DNA from: DATEDA01 sp963789885
GTDB lineage: Bacteria; Pseudomonadota; Gammaproteobacteria; Burkholderiales; SG8-39
Assembly: GCA_963789885.1 (NCBI GenBank)
Contig: CAWBNB010000035.1
Coordinates: 83,153 to 147,152 of the forward strand
DNA: 64,000 nucleotides
Direction of reading: 5' to 3'
The notes under the pieces were generated by a model that was given only the letters and a program-made list of their open reading frames with translations, ran no database searches and had not been told where the DNA came from. The position numbers and the translations under genes were made by a program. Position 1 is the first letter of the stretch. Every line of letters begins with the position of its first letter. Below, one piece after another: positions 43,952-53,255 of this stretch.

Positions 43952-45736
43952 ATGGCATCGCGCCCACGCTTCGCGCCGGCCGGCGTCGCACTCGAGCGCC
44001 GCGCCGACGGATCGATCGTCCTCCGCTCGCCGCAGGCGCTCGGCCCGACGGCGCGCGCCCTCGGCGAGTGGCTCGTGCAGTGGGCGGCCCGCGCGCCCGA
44101 CCGGACCTTCCTCGCCGAGCGCGCCGGCGACGGCTGGCGAAAGCTCACTTACAAAGAGGTGCTGGAGGCGGCCCGCCGGATCGGCCAGGCCCTCCTCGAC
44201 CGCGGGCTCGGGCCGGAGCGCCCGGTCACGATCCTCTCCGACAACGCGATCGATCATGCGCTCCTCGCGCTCGGCGCGATGCACGTCGGCGTCCCGGTCG
44301 CGCCGGTCTCGCCCGCGTACTCGCTGATGTCGAAGGACTTCGCCAAGCTGAAGGCGATCTTCGGCCTGCTGCGGCCCGGTCTCGTGTACTGCGCCGACCC
44401 GGCCCGCTTCGGGCCCGCCCTCGGCGCGGTCGGGGCGACGGCGACGCCGATCGCGGCGCTGCTCGACGCCGCGCCGACCGCGCGCGTCGACGAGGCGTTC
44501 GCCGGGATCGGCCCCGACACGGTCGCGAAGATCCTCTTCACCTCCGGCTCGACCGGCACGCCGAAGGGCGTCGTCAACACCCACCGCATGCTCTGCTCGA
44601 ACCAGCAGATGGCGGCGCAGGTGTGGCCGTTCCTCGAGGACCGCCCACCGGTGCTGGTCGACTGGCTGCCCTGGAACCACACGTTCGGCGGCAACTTCTG
44701 CTTCAACATGGCGCTGCGGAACGGCGGCACGCTCCACATCGACGGCGGCAAACCCGCGCCCGGCCTCGTGGAGACGACCGCGCGGAACCTGAAGGAGGTC
44801 TCGCCGACCGCGTACTTCAACGTCCCGCGCGGCTACGACCTGCTGCTGCCCTACCTCGAGCAGGACGAGGGTCTGCGGGCGAGCTTCTTCCGCGATCTCG
44901 AGTTCGTCTTCTATGCCGCGGCGGCGCTGCCGCAGAGTCTGTGGGAGCGGCTCGAGAAGGTCGCGCACCGCGCCGGCGCCGCCCCGGCAATGACCTCGGC
45001 GTGGGGCTCGACGGAAACCGCCCCGCTCGCGACCGCAGTGCACTGGCACATCGATCGCGCCGGCGTCATCGGCGTCCCGGTTCCGGGCTGCGAGCTGAAG
45101 CTCGTGCCCTCGGACGGCAAGCTCGAGGTGCGCGTGCGTGGAGCGAACGTCACCTCCGGCTACTACCGCAGCGAAGCGTTGACGCGCGGCGCGTTCGACG
45201 AGGAAGGGTTCTACCGGATCGGCGACGCGGTGCGGTTCGCCGACCCTGCCGATCCGGCGCAGGGCCTCGTGTTCGACGGCCGCGTCGCGGAGGACTTCAA
45301 GCTCTCCTCCGGAACGTGGGTCAGCGTCGGGGCGCTGCGGGTGAAGCTGATCGCCGCCTGCGATCCGCTCGTGCAGGACGCGGTGATCACCGGGCACGGC
45401 CGCGCCGAGCCGGGCGCCCTCCTCTTCCTCAACCCGATCGCGGCGCGAAGCCTCTGTCCCGACGCGCCGGCCGATGCGTCGCCGGCGTGGTTCGCGGCTC
45501 AAGCCGCGGTGCGGGCGAAGGTCGCCGCGGGGCTCGCGCGCCTCGCCGCCGAGGCGGCCGGCAGCTCGATGCACCCGGCGCGGGCGCTCGTGCTGGCCGA
45601 ACCGGCGTCGATCGACGCCAACGAGATCACCGACAAGGGCTACATCAACCAGCGCGCCGTGCTCGACCGGCGCGCGGTGCTGGTGGAGCGTTTGCACGCC
45701 GATCCACCCCCGGCCGAGGTCATCACGGCCGGATGA
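43952..45736 (+). CDS. Feruloyl-CoA synthase-like acyl-CoA ligase
   Basis: 594 residues; GGAGGAGG before ATG 43952. ILFTSGSTGTPKGVV (A3), TSAWGSTETAPLATAVHW (A5 with the distinctive Fcs neighbourhood), RGANVTSGYYRSEALTRGAFDEEGFYRIGDAV region (~400-430) and the C-terminal DANEITDKGYINQRAVL typical of feruloyl-CoA synthases. Activates hydroxycinnamic or similar acids. No hydratase-lyase (Ech) is adjacent, so the true substrate may be another aromatic or long acid. First gene of the transporter operon. Confidence 0.87.
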   Translation: MASRPRFAPAGVALERRADGSIVLRSPQALGPTARALGEWLVQWAARAPDRTFLAERAGDGWRKLTYKEVLEAARRIGQALLDRGLGPERPVTILSDNAIDHALLALGAMHVGVPVAPVSPAYSLMSKDFAKLKAIFGLLRPGLVYCADPARFGPALGAVGATATPIAALLDAAPTARVDEAFAGIGPDTVAKILFTSGSTGTPKGVVNTHRMLCSNQQMAAQVWPFLEDRPPVLVDWLPWNHTFGGNFCFNMALRNGGTLHIDGGKPAPGLVETTARNLKEVSPTAYFNVPRGYDLLLPYLEQDEGLRASFFRDLEFVFYAAAALPQSLWERLEKVAHRAGAAPAMTSAWGSTETAPLATAVHWHIDRAGVIGVPVPGCELKLVPSDGKLEVRVRGANVTSGYYRSEALTRGAFDEEGFYRIGDAVRFADPADPAQGLVFDGRVAEDFKLSSGTWVSVGALRVKLIAACDPLVQDAVITGHGRAEPGALLFLNPIAARSLCPDAPADASPAWFAAQAAVRAKVAAGLARLAAEAAGSSMHPARALVLAEPASIDANEITDKGYINQRAVLDRRAVLVERLHADPPPAEVITAG

Positions 45737-46362
45737 AGAGCGCGGTCGCCCTGCTCCGCCGCTCCGCCGGCAGCCCGCGCCGGCGCGCGCCCGAGATCAT
45801 CGAGGCGGCGGCGCGCGTGTTTGCCGAGCGCGGCTATCACGGCGCCTCCACGCAGGACATCGCCGACGTCCTCGGCATCCGGCAGGCGAGCCTCTATTAC
45901 TACTTCCCCTCGAAGGAGGTCGCGCTCGAGGTCGTGTGCACGCTGGGCGTCGACGAGTTCGTCGACCGCGAGGCCGCGGTCGCCGCCGGGCCGGGCACCG
46001 CCGCCGAGAAGATCCGCGCGATCGTCCACGCCCATCTACTGCCGATGCGCGACCGGCGCGACTTCGTCTGCGTGTTCCTGCGCGAGCGCCATCACCTGCC
46101 CGACGCGAGCCGCAAGCGCGTCGGGCGCAGCTCGCGGCGCCTCGAGCGGATCATCCAGGGCGTCTTCGAGGCCGGCGTGCGCTCGGGCGAGTTCCGCGAG
46201 AACCTCGACTGCCGGCTCGCGACGCTCGCGCTGCTCGGGATGTGCAACGCCGCGCCGGCGTGGCTCGGCAAGGAGCCCGACGCCTCGATCGAGCGCGTCG
46301 CGGCCGAGTTCTCGCGCCTGATCCTCGATGGCGCTGCCGCCCCGCGCAAGCGGACGAGGTGA
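45733..46362 (+). CDS. TetR-family regulator
   Basis: 209 residues. HTH ASTQDIADVLGIRQASLYYYFPSKEVALEVV (~42-72). ATGA overlap with the ligase stop. Similar to regulators of acyl-CoA metabolism (FadR/PaaR-like TetR proteins bind CoA thioesters). Likely target is the palindrome at 43871-43888. Confidence 0.9.
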   Translation: MKSAVALLRRSAGSPRRRAPEIIEAAARVFAERGYHGASTQDIADVLGIRQASLYYYFPSKEVALEVVCTLGVDEFVDREAAVAAGPGTAAEKIRAIVHAHLLPMRDRRDFVCVFLRERHHLPDASRKRVGRSSRRLERIIQGVFEAGVRSGEFRENLDCRLATLALLGMCNAAPAWLGKEPDASIERVAAEFSRLILDGAAAPRKRTR

Positions 46363-46363
46363 G

Positions 46364-48265
46364 ATGGGCGCCGCGGAACTGGGCCGCACGAACGCGCCCG
46401 CGCTCCTCGCCGCGCACGCGCGCGCGCGGGCCGACACCGTGGCGTTCCGGTCGAAGGCGCGCGGGATCTATCGCGAGCGCACCTGGCGCGACTACGCCGT
46501 GCTCGTCGGCCGCGCCGCCCGGGCGCTGCGGAGGCTCGACGTCGCGAAGGGCGAGCGGGTCGCGATCATGGGCGACCCGTGCGAGGAGTGGATGGTCTGC
46601 GATCTCGCCGCGCAGGCGCTCGGCGCGGTGACCTACGGCATCTATCCGACCGCGTCCGCCTCCGAGGTCGAGTACCAGCTGCGCGACGGCGGAGCGTCGG
46701 TCTTCGTCGCCGAGGACCAGGAGTACGTCGACCGGATCCTCCCGTTCGCCGACCGGCTCGCGGCCTTGCGCTGGATCCTGGTGATCGATTCCGGGGCGAT
46801 GTTCGCGTACGACCACCCGAAGCTCTGCGACTACGGCGCCGCGCTCGAGCAGGAAGCGTGCAGCGAGGTCGAAGCGCTCGTCCTGCTGGAAGACCTCGCC
46901 GCGAAGATCGCGCCGCGCGACCCGGCGTTCATCGTCTACACGTCGGGCACGACCGGCAATCCCAAGGGAGCCCTGGTCGCGCACGGCCGGCATCTCGCCG
47001 CCGCGCACAACCTCGTCGAGCACTACCCGCTGCTCGCCGAGCCGCAGCGCACGGTCGTCTATCTTCCGCTCTGCCACATCCTCGGCCGCGACGTGGCGAT
47101 CACGCTGCCGCTCGTCGGCGGGATGGTGCCGCACTTCGGCGAGGACCCGGAGGATCTCGCGCAGACGCTGTTCGAGGTCGCGCCGACCGTCCTCTTCACC
47201 GTGCCGCGCTATCTGCAGAAGTTCGCGTCGCAGGCGCTCGTCGCGGTCGGCAACTCGAGCGCCGCGAAGCGCGCGGTGTACGGCTGGGCGATGCGCGCCG
47301 GCCGCCGCTACGCGCGCGGGCGCTGGGAAGGCCGGACGGGGGCGCTCGATGCGCTCGCCTACGCCGTCGCCCGCGCGGTGGCGTTCCGGCCGATCCTCAA
47401 CAAGCTCGGCTTCGACCGGCTCCGCCTCGTCATCAGCGGCGGCGCGCCGCTGCCGCCGGAGACGATGGGCCTGTGGCAGATCTGGGGCGTCAACGTCTGC
47501 GAGATCTACGGCCAGACGGAGGAAGCCGGCGCGATCATCTCCGGCCAGCGCGGGCTTTTCCCGCGTCCCGGCGACGTCGGCACCGCCGCGCCCGGGTTCG
47601 AGGTCGCGCTCGCCGACTCGGGCGAGATCCTGATCCGCGGCGAGCACGTCTTCGAGGGCTACTGGGGCAACGCGGAGGCGACACGCGAGGTGCTCGGCGC
47701 GGACGGGTGGCTGCGCACGGGCGACGTCGGCGAATGGGTCGGCGGACACGTGGGCGAATCCGGCCGGCTGCGGCTCGTCGATCGCGCGCGCGACTTCATC
47801 GTCACGTCCGGCGGGAAGACGCTCTCGCCCTCCTACATCGAGAACATCGTGCGCTCGAGCCCGTACATCGCCGAGGTCGCGGTGTTCGGCCACGCGCGCA
47901 AGTACCTGACCGCGCTCGTCGAGATCGACTTCGACACGGTCGCCGACTGGGCGCGCGCGAACGACGTCGCCTATACCGGGTTCACGAGCCTCGCGGCGCA
48001 CCCGCGGGTCGCGGCACTGATCCGCGCCGAGCTCGACCGCGCGAACGCCGAGCTCGCGCGCGTCGAGGGCATCAAGGCATTCCGCATCCTGCCGAAGGCG
48101 CTCGACCCGGAGGAGGAAGGCGAGCCGGTCACCCCGACGCGGAAGGTCAAACGCAAGCAGATGTACGAGCGCTTTCGCGAGCTCGTCGAGTCGATGTACG
48201 GCGACGCCGAGGAGCGGCTCGTCGCCGAGGGCGCGGGCGACGTGCTCGCCACGCGGCCCAGTTGA
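46364..48265 (+). CDS. Long-chain acyl-CoA synthetase (FadD15/FAA1-like)
   Basis: 633 residues. IVYTSGTTGNPKGALV (A3), NVCEIYGQTEEAG (A5), GWLRTGDVGEWV (A7), RARDFIVTSGGKTLSPSYIENI and TPTRKVKRKQMYERF (C-terminal Lys region) as in eukaryote-like long-chain synthetases. Such genes regularly precede LIV-type transporters in betaproteobacteria, where the pair handles aromatic or fatty acids. Starts one base after the TetR stop. Confidence 0.9.
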   Translation: MGAAELGRTNAPALLAAHARARADTVAFRSKARGIYRERTWRDYAVLVGRAARALRRLDVAKGERVAIMGDPCEEWMVCDLAAQALGAVTYGIYPTASASEVEYQLRDGGASVFVAEDQEYVDRILPFADRLAALRWILVIDSGAMFAYDHPKLCDYGAALEQEACSEVEALVLLEDLAAKIAPRDPAFIVYTSGTTGNPKGALVAHGRHLAAAHNLVEHYPLLAEPQRTVVYLPLCHILGRDVAITLPLVGGMVPHFGEDPEDLAQTLFEVAPTVLFTVPRYLQKFASQALVAVGNSSAAKRAVYGWAMRAGRRYARGRWEGRTGALDALAYAVARAVAFRPILNKLGFDRLRLVISGGAPLPPETMGLWQIWGVNVCEIYGQTEEAGAIISGQRGLFPRPGDVGTAAPGFEVALADSGEILIRGEHVFEGYWGNAEATREVLGADGWLRTGDVGEWVGGHVGESGRLRLVDRARDFIVTSGGKTLSPSYIENIVRSSPYIAEVAVFGHARKYLTALVEIDFDTVADWARANDVAYTGFTSLAAHPRVAALIRAELDRANAELARVEGIKAFRILPKALDPEEEGEPVTPTRKVKRKQMYERFRELVESMYGDAEERLVAEGAGDVLATRPS

Positions 48266-48291
48266 ATCCGATTACCGGAGGAGGAGAGCCA

Positions 48292-49456
48292 ATGAAACGA
48301 GCACTCGGAATCGCAGTCTTCGGCGCGAGCCTCGCGGCTGCCGGCGCGGCCGTCGCGCAGGACGCCTACGTGATCGGTGTCAGCGCCGGGATGACCGGCC
48401 CCGCCGCTGCGACCTACGCGCCGGTGGTCGAGGCGATGAAGGCGTACCTCGACCACGTGAACGAGAAGGGCGGCGATCAACGGCAAGCCGGTGCGCCTGA
48501 TCATCGCCGACGACGCGGCGGAGCCGTCGAAGGCCGGCGCCAACGCGAAGCGCCTGATCGGGGACAAGGTGCTGATGGTGGTCAACTCGAGCCTGTCTTC
48601 GACGTTCGCGCCGATCCTCGCCGAGACGAAGCGCGCAGGCATTCCGCTCTACTACGCCGGCGCCGTGTGCCCGAAGGAGACCTATCCGCCGGCCGATCCG
48701 CTGCAGTTCTGCTCGACCGCGTTCGGCGCGACGCTCGACTCGCAGGCGGCGCTCGCGTTCGTCAAGTCGCAGGCGAAGGAGCCGGTGCGGCTCGGGCTCG
48801 CGGCGATGGCGATCCCGATCGCGCGGAGCGAGATCGACTACGCCGAGGGCCTCTCCAAGACGCTCGGCATGACGCCGGTCGAGAAGCAGATCAGCCCGCC
48901 GCCGGCGCCCGACTACACGCCGTTCGCCACCAAGCTGAAGGAGGCGAACCCGAACTGGGTGTACTCGTGGTCGCCGTGGGTGTCGCAGGTGCGCACGTTC
49001 GAAGCGCTGCGGCGGCTCGGATGGAACGGCCGGTACATCACCTGGGCCCACCTGAACGCGGAGGAGGAGCTCGTCCGGCTGAAGGACGGCGAGCTGTACG
49101 TCCTCGGCACCAACGCGTTCTTCCAGGACGATCTCCCGGTGCACGCCGAGATCCGGGCGGTGGCGCACCGCGCCAACCTCAAGTACCCGATCTCCTACCT
49201 GACCGAGGGCTTCATCGCGGGCCTGGTGATCGAGTCGGTCCTCAGGAACACGTCGTGGCCGCCGACGCCGGCGAAGGTGACGGCCGCGATGAGCAACCTG
49301 AAGGTCGACCTGAAGGGCCTGCGCGGCGGGCCGCTCGAGTGGACGAAGGACAACCACTTCCGGACGCGCCAGTACTACCGCGTGTGGCGCTGGGACCCGG
49401 CGAAGCAGGCGGTGGTGCGGGTGCAGGACTGGAGGGCAGTGGAGGTAAAGCAATAG
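48292..49456 (+). CDS. LIV-type ABC transporter substrate-binding protein, one frameshift
   Basis: About 387 residues. GGAGGAGAG before ATG 48292; signal peptide MKRALGIAVFGASLAAAGAA, cleavage near AVAQ-DAY. Periplasmic-binding type I fold: YVIGVSAGMTGPAAATYAP, then after a one-base surplus near 48474 INGKPVRLIIADDAAEP, LYYAGAVCPKETYP, AFGATLDSQAALAFVKSQ. Delivers the carboxylic or amino-acid-like substrate to LivHM. Confidence 0.88.
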
Positions 49457-49460
49457 AGCG

Positions 49461-49512
49461 CCCCCTTCGGGGGCTTACCCGAGGTGCGGCGCGCTACGCG
49501 GACCGCACCTCG
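49461..49512 (+). repeat. Two hairpins between binding-protein and permease genes
   Basis: CCCCCTTCGGGGG (49461-49473) and CGAGGTGCGG / CCGCACCTCG (49480-49489 and 49503-49512). No T-run, so more likely mRNA stabilisation or differential expression than termination, as usual after highly expressed binding-protein genes. Confidence 0.6.
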
Positions 49513-49526
49513 TACGGGTTTCGGCC

Positions 49527-50399
49527 ATCCAACTCCTCGTCAACATCCTCGTCCTCGCGTCGATCTACGCGCTGATCTGCTGCGGGTACGTGCTGATCTA
49601 CCGCGTGTCGCGCGTGATCTCGCTCGCGCACGGCGAGCTGATGATGCTCGGGGCGTACGGGCTCTTCGCCACCGCGTCGCTCTTCTCCGGGCACCCGGTC
49701 GTGGCGATCGCGGCGTCGGCGGTGCTGGCGGTGGCGGTCGGCGGGCTCGTCTACCTCGCGCTCATGCGGCGGATGACCGGCGAGTCGGTGCTCGCCGCGG
49801 TGCTCGCGACGATCGCGCTCGGCATCCTGCTGCGCGGTGCGATGGTGCTGGTGTGGGGCGCGCAGGAGCGGCACCCGCTGCAGGCGCTCGGGCTGTCGAA
49901 CGCCTCGATCTCGATCGGTAGCACGGCGAAGATCTCGGCGGTGAGCCTCGCGCTCGTGCTCGCAACCGCCGGCGTCTACCTCGGGCTGTGGGTCTTCCTC
50001 CGCTACACGCGCTGGGGCATCCGGATGCGGGCGGCGGGACAGAACTCGCTGCTCGCGGCGCAGCGCGGCATCGGCCTGCACGGCATCTATGCGCTCGCGT
50101 GGGGACTCGCGACGTTCACCGGCGGGCTCGCCGGAATGCTGATCGCCTGCGATTCCGCGCTCGAGCAGACGATGGTGGTCATCGGGCTGAAGGCGTTCCC
50201 GGCGGCGCTGGTCGGCGGGCTCGACTCCCTGCTCGGTGCCCTCCTCGGCTCGCTGGTCGTCGCGACCGCCGAGGTGCTGCTGATCCACTACGTCAACCCG
50301 CTGCTCTCCGACGTGGTGCCGTTCGTCGTGCTGCTCGCGATGCTGATCGTGCGGCCGTGGGGCCTCTTCGGCACGCGCGAAGAGCTGGACCGCGTCTAG
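49527..50399 (+). CDS. livH: LivH-type permease, start codon unclear
   Basis: ~290 residues. The first transmembrane helix (QLLVNILVLASIYALICCGYVLIY) is encoded from 49530, yet the frame has no ATG/GTG/TTG upstream of it; the codon at 49527 is ATC exactly where family members have ATG. GTG 49590 would delete the first helix. Either ATC/an error for ATG starts it or an indel hides the start. Remaining signature: RVISLAHGELMMLGAY and GLKAFPAALVGGLDSLLGALLG. Inner-membrane half of the importer. Confidence 0.8.
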   Translation: MQLLVNILVLASIYALICCGYVLIYRVSRVISLAHGELMMLGAYGLFATASLFSGHPVVAIAASAVLAVAVGGLVYLALMRRMTGESVLAAVLATIALGILLRGAMVLVWGAQERHPLQALGLSNASISIGSTAKISAVSLALVLATAGVYLGLWVFLRYTRWGIRMRAAGQNSLLAAQRGIGLHGIYALAWGLATFTGGLAGMLIACDSALEQTMVVIGLKAFPAALVGGLDSLLGALLGSLVVATAEVLLIHYVNPLLSDVVPFVVLLAMLIVRPWGLFGTREELDRV

Positions 50400-51458
50400 G
50401 TGCCTTCGGCGAGCGGCTACTTCAGGACGAGCTACGAGCGCGACTTCGCGCTCCTCGACACGCGCGCGCAGAAGGCGGCGCTCGCCGCGTTCGTGCTCGT
50501 CGCGCTCGCGGTGCCCGCGCTCGACGCGCCGTTCCTCCTCGACCTCGCGAACCAGGTGCTGCTCGCGACGATCGGCGCGGTGGCGCTGATGCTGCTCGCC
50601 GGCTTCACCGGCCAGGTGTCGCTCGGCCACGCCGGTCTCCTCGCCGCCGGCGCGTTCACCGTCGGGATCCTGTTCAAGGAGGTCGGGGCGCCGTTCTGGG
50701 TAACGCTCCCCGCCGCGGCCGTGGTCGGGGCGGTGATCGGGCTCATCTTCGGACTGCCCAGCCTGCGGCTCCGCGGCCTCTACCTCGCGGTCTCGACGCT
50801 CGCGCTCCACTTCATCGTGATCTACCTCGGCGCCGAGTACGAAACCCGGCGCGGGCACTCGACCGGCGTGGTGATCGACCCACCGCAGCTCGGGCCGTGG
50901 CAGCTCACCGACGCGCGGGTCTGGTACTACGTCCTGCTCGCTTTCGCCGCCGGCGCGGTGCTCGTCGGGCTCAACCTGCTCCGCTCGCGGACCGGCCGCG
51001 CCTGGCGCGCGATCCAGGGGCGGGAAGCGGTCGCCGAGGCGCTCGGCATCAACGTGCCCGCGTACAAGGTGCTCGCGTTCGTGGTGAGCTCGACGATGAC
51101 CGCGGTGGCGGGTGCGCTCTTCGCCTACTACCGCGGGTTCGTCTCGGCGGAGGCGTTCTCGCTCTTCCTCACCATCCAGTACGTGGCGATGGTGATCATC
51201 GGCGGCATGGGCTCGATCCTCGGCGCGGTGCTCGGCGCCGCATTCGTGACGCTCTTTCCGTACGCGATCGAGTGGCTGATGGGCGTGCTGCCGGTGCCGG
51301 AGGCGTGGGCGACCTCGGTGTTCGCGGTGAACTACGCCGCGTTCGGGCTGGTGATGATTCTCTTCCTCGCGCTCGAGCCGCAGGGGCTGGTGGGGATCTG
51401 GCGCCGGATCCGGAACTACTTCCTGCTCTGGCCGTTCAAGCAGCGGCCGCTTCGATGA
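50400..51458 (+). CDS. livM: LivM-type permease
   Basis: 352 residues from GTG 50400, immediately after the livH stop. GFTGQVSLGHAGLLAAGAF, LPSLRLRGLYLAVSTLALHF and the EAA-like INVPAYKVLAFVVSSTMTAVAGALFAYY region (~218-245) are typical. A long N-terminal soluble extension (~30 residues) precedes the first helix. Confidence 0.92.
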   Translation: MPSASGYFRTSYERDFALLDTRAQKAALAAFVLVALAVPALDAPFLLDLANQVLLATIGAVALMLLAGFTGQVSLGHAGLLAAGAFTVGILFKEVGAPFWVTLPAAAVVGAVIGLIFGLPSLRLRGLYLAVSTLALHFIVIYLGAEYETRRGHSTGVVIDPPQLGPWQLTDARVWYYVLLAFAAGAVLVGLNLLRSRTGRAWRAIQGREAVAEALGINVPAYKVLAFVVSSTMTAVAGALFAYYRGFVSAEAFSLFLTIQYVAMVIIGGMGSILGAVLGAAFVTLFPYAIEWLMGVLPVPEAWATSVFAVNYAAFGLVMILFLALEPQGLVGIWRRIRNYFLLWPFKQRPLR

Positions 51459-52255
51459 CCGCGCCGCTCCTCGCCGTCGAGAAGCTCGAGGTGGTCTACC
51501 ACCGGGTCGTCACCGCGGTGCAGGGCGTGTCGCTCAACGTGCCGCCGGGCGCGATCGTCGCGCTGCTCGGGACGAACGGCGCCGGGAAGACGACGACGCT
51601 CCGCGCGATCTCGGGCTTCCTCGGGATCGACGACGCGCACGTGACGGTGGGCGCGATCTCGTACCGCGGCGAGCGGATCGAGAACCGCGCGCCGCACCGG
51701 GTGACCGCGCTCGGGATCGTGCTGGTCCCCGAGCGGAGCAAGGTGTTCGAGAACCTGTCGGTGGCGGAGAACCTCGAGGCCACGGTGCCGCGCGCGGCGC
51801 GTGCGGCACAGCGGCGCCGGATGATCGGGGCGGTGTACGAGTACTTCCCGCCGCTCGCGCGCCTGCGCGCGCGCGAGGCGGGACTCCTCTCCGGCGGCGA
51901 GCGCCAGATGCTCGCGATCGGCACCGCGCTCGCGTGCGGGCCGGAGCTGCTTCTCGTCGACGAGCTCTCGCTCGGCCTCGCTCCCCTGGTCGTGCAGGAT
52001 CTCGCGGCGCGCCTGCGCGCGATCCGCGACCAGCTCGGGATCACGATCCTCCTCGTCGAGCAGAACGCGCGGGTCGCGCTCGACATCGCCGACTACGGCT
52101 ACGTGATGGAGAACGGCCGGATCGTGCTCGACGGCACGCCCGAGCGGCTCGCCGGCCACCAGGACATCCGCGAGTTTTACCTGGGCGGCGGCGAGCGGCG
52201 TCGCAGTTATCGCGAGGTCAAGCAATACCGCCGGAGCCGGCGCTGGTATGGCTGA
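51455..52255 (+). CDS. livF: LivF-type ABC transporter ATPase
   Basis: 266 residues. Walker A GTNGAGKTTT (~38-47), Q-loop GIVLVPERSKVF, signature LLSGGERQML, Walker B ELLLVDELSLGL and H-like LVEQNARVAL. ATGA overlap with livM. C-terminal basic tail (RRRSYREVKQYRRSRRW). Confidence 0.93.
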   Translation: MTAPLLAVEKLEVVYHRVVTAVQGVSLNVPPGAIVALLGTNGAGKTTTLRAISGFLGIDDAHVTVGAISYRGERIENRAPHRVTALGIVLVPERSKVFENLSVAENLEATVPRAARAAQRRRMIGAVYEYFPPLARLRAREAGLLSGGERQMLAIGTALACGPELLLVDELSLGLAPLVVQDLAARLRAIRDQLGITILLVEQNARVALDIADYGYVMENGRIVLDGTPERLAGHQDIREFYLGGGERRRSYREVKQYRRSRRWYG

Positions 52256-53024
52256 CGCGACGGTCCTGCGCGTCGAGGGCCTCTCACTCGCGTTCGGCGG
52301 CCTGCAGGTGCTCGAGAGCGTGTCATTCGCCGCGCGGCCGCGCGAGCTGCTCGCGCTGATTGGACCGAACGGCGCGGGGAAGACGTCGGTGCTCAACTGC
52401 ATCTGCGGCATCTACCGGCCGGGCGCGGGCCGCATCGAGTTCGCGGGCTCGGACATCACTCGCGCCCGCCCGCACCGGATCGCCGCGCTGGGCGTCGCGC
52501 GGACATTTCAGCACGGCGAGCTCTTTCCGCACATGACCGTGCTCGAGAACCTGCTCGTCGCGCGCCACGCCCGGATGACGACCGGCGTCCTCGCCGAAGG
52601 CCTCTTTCTGCGCGGCGTCCGCGATGCCGAGGTCGAGCATCGCCGCGCGGCGGAAGAGGTGATCGAGTTCGTGGAGCTCGAGCGCTACCGGCACCAGGCG
52701 GTGGACGCCCTGCCCTTCGGCATACAGAAGGTGGTGGGCTTTGCGCGCGCGCTCGCGATGGCGCCGCGCGTCCTGCTGCTCGACGAGCCGTCGGCCGGTC
52801 TCAACCGCGACGAGCGTGAGGATCTCGCCCGCCACATCCTGCGTATCCGGCACGAGCTCGGGCTCGCGATGGTCTGGGTCGAGCACGACATGCAGATGGT
52901 GGCCGACCTTGCGGACCGGATCCACGTGCTCGACTACGGGCGGACCCTGGCCGAGGGGGCGCCGGAGGCGGTGCTCGCGGATCCGAGGGTGGTTCAGGCG
53001 TACCTCGGCCGCGCGACTGCGTGA
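52248..53024 (+). CDS. livG: LivG-type ABC transporter ATPase
   Basis: 258 residues. Walker A GPNGAGKTSV, VARTFQHGELFPHMTVLENLLVARH, weak signature ALPFGIQKVV, Walker B VLLLDEPSAGLN, and VWVEHDMQMV. Overlaps livF by eight bases. Last gene of the operon and last gene before the cassette array. Confidence 0.93.
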   Translation: MADATVLRVEGLSLAFGGLQVLESVSFAARPRELLALIGPNGAGKTSVLNCICGIYRPGAGRIEFAGSDITRARPHRIAALGVARTFQHGELFPHMTVLENLLVARHARMTTGVLAEGLFLRGVRDAEVEHRRAAEEVIEFVELERYRHQAVDALPFGIQKVVGFARALAMAPRVLLLDEPSAGLNRDEREDLARHILRIRHELGLAMVWVEHDMQMVADLADRIHVLDYGRTLAEGAPEAVLADPRVVQAYLGRATA

Positions 53025-53240
53025 GACCTGGAGGGCTCGCGGGATGCTGCTCCAGCGGCAAGATCTTAGGATGCCTAACGTACTCACCGGTGTGGAATTT
53101 AGGCATCCGATGTGACCTTCTTCGACGGTGATTTCGGGCGTATTCTGGCGCGCGGGGTGAGGCATAACGCACCTCGTGACGCCTAAGATGTTGGACGTTA
53201 GGAGGTTTTCGATGCGGGGAATTAGGAAGGTAACAGTTCG
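53025..53240. other. Junction between LIV operon and cassette array
   Basis: 216 bp, no gene. Inverted repeat GGATGCCTAA / TTAGGCATCC (53069-53078, 53099-53108), which may terminate the operon (no T-run), and several TTAGG/CCTAA strings (CCTAAG, CGTTAGGAGG, AATTAGG) before the first cassette core. It sits where attI would be, but I see no integrase gene and cannot identify attI. Confidence 0.45.
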
Positions 53241-53255
53241 TTAGCTCTCATCACC

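Noticed and set aside
53069..53108. GGATGCCTAA/TTAGGCATCC as a further attC or attI
   Set aside because: The repeat contains a GCCTAAC string but lacks the R''-L''-L'-R' arrangement; better explained as a terminator-like palindrome. Kept only as an annotated junction.
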